Of a DNA stretch of 6,124 nucleotides, positions 1 through 4,184 are shown piece by piece. The notes below the pieces were generated by a model, which was not told where the DNA came from, searched no databases, and saw only the letters and a program-made list of their open reading frames with translations. Source of the stretch: an uncultured Verrucomicrobiota bacterium (GTDB taxonomy: Bacteria > Verrucomicrobiota > Verrucomicrobiia > Opitutales > Opitutaceae); contig CAIXIZ010000438.1 of assembly GCA_903919625.1 (NCBI GenBank), positions 1 to 6,124 on the forward strand, read 5' to 3'. How positions within the stretch are numbered: position 1 is the first letter of the stretch; each line of letters opens with the position of its first letter. Both the position numbers and the translations under genes were made by a program.

Positions 1-777
1 CATCACCGGCTCCAGCGCCACTTTGCCGCCGTCCCCGCGCGTGATGGTGAGCGTCAGGTCTTCCGCCTGGCCCGCCCGCATCGGCAGCACCGACGGCGTG
101 AATCCAAAGCGATAGCCATCACGCTCGTTTTCCCACGCCTGGCGGGGCGCCCTGGGCTGGTCCCAGGGCGCCACAGCGGCGGCCGAATTCGCCGGGCCGG
201 CTGTCACCGTTTTCTCCACTGCGAGATCGGCGCTCGCATACAGGCTGCGGCCGGTGGCGACCGGAGTGAAGTCGGCAAACACGCGGTACCCCGTGCTGCG
301 CGTCGGCGCGAATGCAAAACTCCACTCCCCCGCGTGGCGGGTCGGCTCCGGGTGGATGTGCTGATAGTCGCCCAGCGTGTCATCCACGATCAGCAGGTGC
401 AGCTTGCGCTCGTGCACCACCAGCAAATCCACCGGTCCGATGGGCAGACCGGTGCTGGTGGAGAGCCGCGCGAGAAAATGATTCGCCCCGGCCCCCTCCT
501 GCGGCACCACCGTCATCGTCACCGGCGAACGCACCGCGACGACCGGGATGAACTGCGGGCTGGCCGGGTCGCACAGCTCCAGCGCGCCCTTGCCCGTCAC
601 ACTAAAATCCACCTGGTGCAAATTGGTGCCCGTCGGCAGCGCCCGCAGCAGCGCATAGAGCGCCACCGCCCCAACCGTGATCCACAGCACCTGCCGCCGC
701 TGTCCGGCGCTGATCCCGGTGGGCGGGGGGTCGCCGCCCCGCCGGTTCCCGGTCCCGTCCTCCGGCAATGCGCTCAT
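1..777 (-). CDS. Membrane-anchored YtkA-like metal-binding-type protein, C-terminus cut by window edge
   Basis: I translated this frame by hand from ATG at 777 down to base 1. It is open for 259 codons and continues past the left edge. Residues 1-27 are a polar, Gly/Pro/Arg-rich cytoplasmic tail. Residues 30-46 form one hydrophobic signal anchor (VLWITVGAVALYALLRA), so the rest should be extracytoplasmic. Residues 60-95 contain a single cysteine (C69) in LELCDPASPQF. Residues 100-187 resemble YtkA-like or FixH-like beta-sandwich domains, with H122, H127, the motif HIHPE at 140-144, and GYRVFADF. Residues 220-259 look like the start of a second related unit (RAGQ, then LEPVM). The start overlaps the sco stop codon by one base (TAATG). 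A weak GAGG lies about 11 bases upstream, so coupled translation is likely. The role is inferred: a metal-binding or scaffolding partner of Sco. The protein has no established function that I know of. Confidence 0.8.
   Translation of the reverse strand, partial: MSALPEDGTGNRRGGDPPPTGISAGQRRQVLWITVGAVALYALLRALPTGTNLHQVDFSVTGKGALELCDPASPQFIPVVAVRSPVTMTVVPQEGAGANHFLARLSTSTGLPIGPVDLLVVHERKLHLLIVDDTLGDYQHIHPEPTRHAGEWSFAFAPTRSTGYRVFADFTPVATGRSLYASADLAVEKTVTAGPANSAAAVAPWDQPRAPRQAWENERDGYRFGFTPSVLPMRAGQAEDLTLTITRGDGGKVALEPVM
146..172. repeat. Perfect 11-bp inverted repeat with 5-base loop, inside the YtkA-like gene
   Basis: GGCGCCCTGGG at 146-156 pairs exactly with CCCAGGGCGCC at 162-172 around the loop CTGGT. 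The arms are nearly all G+C, so the RNA hairpin would be very stable on either strand. No T-tract follows on either side, which argues against an intrinsic terminator. It encodes residues around 202-212, a proline/arginine-rich stretch between two apparent domains where the protein sequence is probably free to vary. Confidence 0.8.
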
Positions 778-1673
778 TATTTTTTCATCCTCGCGACGAA
801 CGTCTCCGGCGCCCACTGGCTGCCGTCTTCGCGCCAGATAATTTTGCCGTCCGGGTCGATGAGCAGCGTCGCCAGGTTGTGCACCAGCACCCCGTCCTTG
901 AACTGCGCGTCGATGCCAAACTGCATGAACAAATCCCGGATCGCCTTCTCCGGTCCGGTCAGAAACGCAAAATTCGCCAGGTCGATGCTCCGCGCCGCCG
1001 CATAGGACTTGAGCACCGCGGGCGTGTCGTACTCCGGGTCGAGCGTGATCGAGATCAGCTGGAGGTTGGTCACGCCCGCCGACTTCGCCTGGGCCTGTAC
1101 CGCCATCATCTTCAGGGTCGCCGCCGGGCACATCGTCGCGATGGGACAGCGGGTGTAGATGAAGTTCAGCATGATCTGCCGCCCATGAAACCGCACCGCC
1201 GACACCACCTGGCCGTCCTGGTCGTACAGGGCAAAGTCCGGCATCGACTCACCCACCTCGCGATAGGCGTGGCTGCCCCGCGCCGAGGTGTCCTGCCGCA
1301 GCGCGTTCATCGCCGCGGCCACCGCCGTATCCGCCACCGGATCCACCGGCCAGATTTTCTCCAGCCGCGCGCCGTTGGGGTCCTCCGGGTATAGCACCGC
1401 GCGGATGCGTTCCCCTTCCTTCGCCGCGGCCACTTCGGCGGCGGAGACGTGAAACTCCATGGTCATTGGCTGCATAAACCCCACGACCTCGTCATGCTGC
1501 ACCAGCAGGATCCTGCGGGCGGCGTCCACCCTCACGATCACACCCGTCAGCGGGTAATGTTTTTCCTCCGGCGCCGCCGTCACAGGGGGTGCGGGGCGCC
1601 GGCAGGCCGGCAGACCGGCGAGCAGCAGGCCGGCGCACAGCGCGACCGGCAGACGGATAAACAGAGCCTTCAT
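777..1673 (-). CDS. Sco1/SenC/PrrC-family copper chaperone lipoprotein with N-terminal CusF-like domain
   Basis: The product has 298 residues and likely delivers copper to, or reduces, the CuA site of cytochrome c oxidase from the outer face of the membrane. Residues 1-24 are a lipoprotein signal peptide with lipobox LPAC (acylated C24). Residues 40-108 resemble the CusF copper-binding fold, with H60, M67, M70 and M72 in HDEVVGFMQPMTM. Residues 138-298 are the thioredoxin-like Sco domain. The metal cysteines C176 and C182 lie in TRCPIATMCP, followed by LDPEYDTP and the conserved H265 in VLVHNLATLLIDPDGKI. The cysteines are five residues apart, against three in canonical Sco (CxxxC). The frame is open to an upstream ATG at 1715. 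I chose ATG 1673 because MKALFIRLPV gives a normal signal peptide, and GGGGAG/AGGGG purine tracts lie just upstream. The gene is divergent from ctaA and overlaps the downstream gene. Confidence 0.93.
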   Translation of the reverse strand: MKALFIRLPVALCAGLLLAGLPACRRPAPPVTAAPEEKHYPLTGVIVRVDAARRILLVQHDEVVGFMQPMTMEFHVSAAEVAAAKEGERIRAVLYPEDPNGARLEKIWPVDPVADTAVAAAMNALRQDTSARGSHAYREVGESMPDFALYDQDGQVVSAVRFHGRQIMLNFIYTRCPIATMCPAATLKMMAVQAQAKSAGVTNLQLISITLDPEYDTPAVLKSYAAARSIDLANFAFLTGPEKAIRDLFMQFGIDAQFKDGVLVHNLATLLIDPDGKIIWREDGSQWAPETFVARMKK

Positions 1674-1702
1674 GCCCCTACGGTTTCTCCCCAAGGAAAA
1701 AA

Positions 1703-1730
1703 TTGTCAAAGCCATTGCGCATGGTAGTCT
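1703..1730 (+). promoter_or_regulatory. Tentative sigma70-like promoter for the ctaA-ctaB-DUF420 operon
   Basis: Within the 87-base divergent spacer (1674-1760) there is TTGTCA at 1703-1708, then 16 bases, then TAGTCT at 1725-1730. The -35-like box matches TTGACA at five of six positions. The -10-like box matches TATAAT at only three of six. Transcription would begin near 1737, leaving an untranslated leader of about 24 bases before the ctaA ATG. The block at 1695-1710 is the most A+T-rich part of the spacer, which fits a promoter. No Shine-Dalgarno sequence precedes the ATG. The rest of the spacer shows no other convincing site, and I could not find a good promoter facing sco. This is a pattern match only. 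Confidence 0.35.
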
Positions 1731-1760
1731 GTCCGCTCCACTTCTTCCGCACCGCCGCTA

Positions 1761-2780
1761 ATGAGCTTCCTTGCCCATCACCGCACCGCCGGTCACCAGC
1801 CCGCGCTCGCCCGCTTCGCCCTGCTGGCGGCCGTGTGCGTGCCGGTACTGCCCGTGCTCCTGGGCGCCCGCACGACCAGCATCGGCGCGGGCATGATTTT
1901 CAAAACGTGGCCCTTCTCCAACGGCTCCCTCAATCCGCCCGGCTGGATCGACGACCCGGCCCAGTTCGCCGAACATGCCCACCGGCTGAGCGCTGGCTTC
2001 GTCGGCCTGCTCGCTGTCGCCCTCTCCTGCTGGGTCTGGCGCACCGACGCGCGGGCCTGGTTGCGCCGGCTCACGTATTTTTCCGTCGGCCTCTGGCTTG
2101 CGCAGGCGGTGGTCGGCGGCCTGCGCGTGCTGCTCGATGAAAATCATCTGAACCTGTTCACTCCCAGCGTGGGCCGGTTGTTCGCCATGCTCCATGCCTG
2201 CCTCGCGCAGGTTTTCTTCTGCACCCTGCTGGCCATCGCACTCAGCCTGTCCCGGGCCTGGACCGAAACCCCCGCCGCCCCGGTCAGCCGCGGTCTGCGC
2301 CGGCTCGGCCTCGCCTGCTGCCTCCTGCTCCTCGTTCAGCTCATTGTCGCCGCCGTGCTCCGTCACATTTTTGCCGGGCTCGCCATCGCCACCTTTCCGC
2401 TGGCAACCCCGGACGGCGGCCTGCTGCCCGCGGCCTGGAATTTTGAAATCAGCCTCAATTTCATCCACACCCGCGTGCTCGCCACGCTCCTCGCCGTGGC
2501 GCTGCCCTGGTTTGCCGTCGCCATCTGGCGCGATCCGGCGGCGGGCGCAGGGATGAAACGCGTCGCCGCCGCGCTGGTCGGGCTGCTCCTCACGCAAATC
2601 ACCCTCGGCGCGGAAATCATCTGGCGGTTGCGCGACGCCGACATCACCACCGCCCATGTGGTCGTCGGCGCCTGCACCCTCGCGACCACCTTCGGCCTGA
2701 CCTGGTGGACGCACCGGCCGGTCATGGCCCGCCTCGTCGCCACCGGCCCGTTGGTCGCCGCCGCCCCTGCCCGCGCATGA
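1761..2780 (+). CDS. ctaA: Heme A synthase (CtaA/COX15 family)
   Basis: This 339-residue integral membrane protein oxidises the C8 methyl of heme O to a formyl group, giving heme A for aa3-type oxidases. The family signature is clear: EHAHR at 71-75 (the ExxHR motif, E71 and H74), H145 in LHACLAQ, H236 in FIHTRVLA and H299 in TAHVVVGA. These are the four heme-ligand histidines, each near a membrane helix. About eight hydrophobic segments are visible, arranged as two four-helix halves. The loop after helix 1 carries TTSIGAGM and TWP and has no cysteine pair, unlike the Bacillus CtaA type. An in-frame stop (TAG, 1725-1727) precedes the ATG at 1761, and there is no in-frame start between them, so the start is firm. 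No Shine-Dalgarno sequence is seen. It is the first gene of a tightly packed operon, and its TGA overlaps the ctaB ATG by four bases. Confidence 0.93.
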   Translation: MSFLAHHRTAGHQPALARFALLAAVCVPVLPVLLGARTTSIGAGMIFKTWPFSNGSLNPPGWIDDPAQFAEHAHRLSAGFVGLLAVALSCWVWRTDARAWLRRLTYFSVGLWLAQAVVGGLRVLLDENHLNLFTPSVGRLFAMLHACLAQVFFCTLLAIALSLSRAWTETPAAPVSRGLRRLGLACCLLLLVQLIVAAVLRHIFAGLAIATFPLATPDGGLLPAAWNFEISLNFIHTRVLATLLAVALPWFAVAIWRDPAAGAGMKRVAAALVGLLLTQITLGAEIIWRLRDADITTAHVVVGACTLATTFGLTWWTHRPVMARLVATGPLVAAAPARA

Positions 2781-3727
2781 ACGACGTCACCACCGTTTCC
2801 GCTGCGCCCGCCGCCAAGGCGCGCCTGTCCGACTATCTCGAGCTCACAAAACCACGGCTCAGCCTGCTCTCGGTCCTCACCACGCTCGTCGGCTACTTCG
2901 CCGCGCGGCCGGTCTGGTCCGCCAAGGAATTTTTCGCCCTGCTGCTTGGCACGGCGGCCTGCGCCGGCGGTGTCGCGGCGCTCAACCAGTGGATGGAGAG
3001 CGACACCGATGCGCAGATGCACCGCACCGCCGACCGCCCCCTGCCTACGGGCAAAATCGCCGGCGGCTCCGCCTTTGTGCTCGGCTGGCTGCTGTGCATC
3101 GGCGGGCTCGCACTGCTCTTCCGGCTCGGCGGTCCGGTGGTCGTGGACCCGGCCGCCATGTTTCACTTGCCGGCGGAGCGCCTCGCGGCGTTTTTCGCGC
3201 TGCTGACCATCATCGCGTACCTCGCCTGTTACACCCCGGCCAAACGCTGGTCGAAGTGGAGCGTGGAGCTCGGCGCGGTGGCCGGTGCCTTTCCCCCGCT
3301 CATCGGCTGGACCGCTGCGGCCAAAAGCACCGGCCCGCTTGGCTGGATTTTGTTTGGTGTGCTCTTTTTCTGGCAAATCCCGCACTTCATGGCGATCGCG
3401 TGGACCTTCCGCCACGATTACGGCCGGGTGAATTTTCCCATGCTGCCGGTGCGTGACACCGAAGGCGGCCAGGTCGCCCGCTGGGCGCTGCTTCACACCG
3501 TCGCCCTGGTTGCCGTCTGCGTGCTGCCGGTGCTGCTTGGCCTCACCAGCGTCTATTATCTGATGGTGACGCTGTTGCTCGGCGCCTGGTTTGTCAGCCG
3601 TGCGGTGCGGTTCCTGCGGCCGGCCGCCCGCGACGCGGCGGCGCGCCGGCTCTTCCTCGCCTCCATCCTCTGGCTCCCGTTGCAACTCGGCGTCCTCGTC
3701 GCCGATCGTCTGCTCTTCCACCCATGA
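2777..3727 (+). CDS. ctaB: Heme O synthase (protoheme IX farnesyltransferase, CtaB/CyoE/COX10)
   Basis: This 316-residue UbiA-superfamily prenyltransferase attaches a farnesyl group to heme B, making the heme O that CtaA uses. The N-terminal motif LTKPRLSLLSV (23-33) leads into helix 1. The first aspartate-type motif is N70-x3-E74-x3-D78 in NQWMESDTDAQM, followed by HRTADRPLPTG. Further family marks are YTPAKR (152-157), WQIPHFMAIAW (199-209) and HDYGRVNFPML (213-223). About eight or nine membrane segments are present. Residues 118-138, between helices, form a longer loop than I recall for CyoE (about 296 residues). The frame is open to an ATG at 2705, but ATG 2777 is preferred because it makes the ATGA overlap with ctaA and the polar N-terminus typical of the family. 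The end overlaps the next gene in the same way. No Shine-Dalgarno sequence is seen, so reinitiation from ctaA is likely. Confidence 0.94.
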   Translation: MNDVTTVSAAPAAKARLSDYLELTKPRLSLLSVLTTLVGYFAARPVWSAKEFFALLLGTAACAGGVAALNQWMESDTDAQMHRTADRPLPTGKIAGGSAFVLGWLLCIGGLALLFRLGGPVVVDPAAMFHLPAERLAAFFALLTIIAYLACYTPAKRWSKWSVELGAVAGAFPPLIGWTAAAKSTGPLGWILFGVLFFWQIPHFMAIAWTFRHDYGRVNFPMLPVRDTEGGQVARWALLHTVALVAVCVLPVLLGLTSVYYLMVTLLLGAWFVSRAVRFLRPAARDAAARRLFLASILWLPLQLGVLVADRLLFHP

Positions 3728-4158
3728 CCGTTAACGACATCCCGCCCATCAACGCCACGCTCAACGGACTCGCCACCGTGCTGATTACGGCTGGTTTCAT
3801 CCTGATCAAGGCGGGAAAGAAGGAGGCCCATCGTGCCGTCATGCTCACCGCCGCCGTGGTGTCGGGGCTGTTTCTGGTCGGTTATCTTACCTATCATACG
3901 TTGCAGCACGGCTTCCACACTCCCTTTGGTGGAACAGGGGCGATCCGTACGGTCTATTTTGTGATCCTCTGGACCCACATCCCGCTCGCCGCGCTCATCG
4001 CGTATCTCGTTCCCCGCACGTTTTTATTCGCGCTTAAGGGCGACTATATCCGCCATAAAGCATGGGCCAAATGGACTTTCCCCATCTGGTATTACGTGAG
4101 CGTGACCGGGGTGCTCGTGTATTTCTTCCTCTACGTCTGGTGGCCCGCGGCCAAGTGA
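3724..4158 (+). CDS. DUF420 membrane protein, CtaM/YozB-like cytochrome oxidase maturation factor
   Basis: The product has 144 residues with four hydrophobic segments, roughly 10-28, 38-56, 75-97 and 118-138. The DUF420 pattern is well kept: NATLNGLA near the N-terminus, a histidine between helices 1 and 2 (H36 in EAHRAVM), YLTYHTLQH with H58 and H62 at the end of helix 2, H85 in ILWTHIPLAAL, and a C-terminal WAKWTFPIWYYVSVTGV block. The conserved histidines near the membrane face suggest metal or heme contact, but this is inference. In Staphylococcus aureus the family member CtaM is required for aa3 oxidase activity. The position directly after ctaA and ctaB supports the same job here. The ATG overlaps the ctaB stop (ATGA), and no Shine-Dalgarno sequence is seen. 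Parts of the gene are lower in G+C than its neighbours. Its stop lies 26 bases from the convergent glnD stop. Confidence 0.9.
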   Translation: MTVNDIPPINATLNGLATVLITAGFILIKAGKKEAHRAVMLTAAVVSGLFLVGYLTYHTLQHGFHTPFGGTGAIRTVYFVILWTHIPLAALIAYLVPRTFLFALKGDYIRHKAWAKWTFPIWYYVSVTGVLVYFFLYVWWPAAK

Positions 4159-4184
4159 ACATCCCTTCATTCAAGTTAGCCCCA

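Noticed and set aside
722..743. Inverted repeat GGCGGGG/CCCCGCC in the start region of the YtkA-like gene
   Set aside because: It is a 7-bp G+C-only pairing in a Gly/Pro/Arg-coding stretch, expected by chance at this composition.
775..787. Run of six A residues at the Sco stop that could, by a -1 slip, fuse Sco to the YtkA-like protein
   Set aside because: Six A residues is short for efficient slippage, and the TAATG overlap is already explained by ordinary translational coupling.
1602..1634. Direct repeat GCAGGCCGGC (1602-1611 and 1625-1634)
   Set aside because: It lies in the signal-peptide region, where repeated Leu/Ala/Gly/Pro codons in G+C-rich DNA readily give such repeats.
1674..1715. 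Upstream ATG 1715 as the sco start
   Set aside because: It would put 14 extra residues before an otherwise normal lipoprotein signal peptide.
2705..2776. Upstream ATG 2705 as the ctaB start
   Set aside because: The extra 24 residues are Pro/Arg-rich, overlap the ctaA 3' end by 76 bases and match no family feature; ATG 2777 gives the ATGA overlap.
2363..3721. Long minus-strand open frame of 452 codons opposite ctaA and ctaB
   Set aside because: It is a shadow of G+C-rich third positions: highly charged, low-complexity, with no recognisable domain, and it lies opposite two clear membrane-protein genes.
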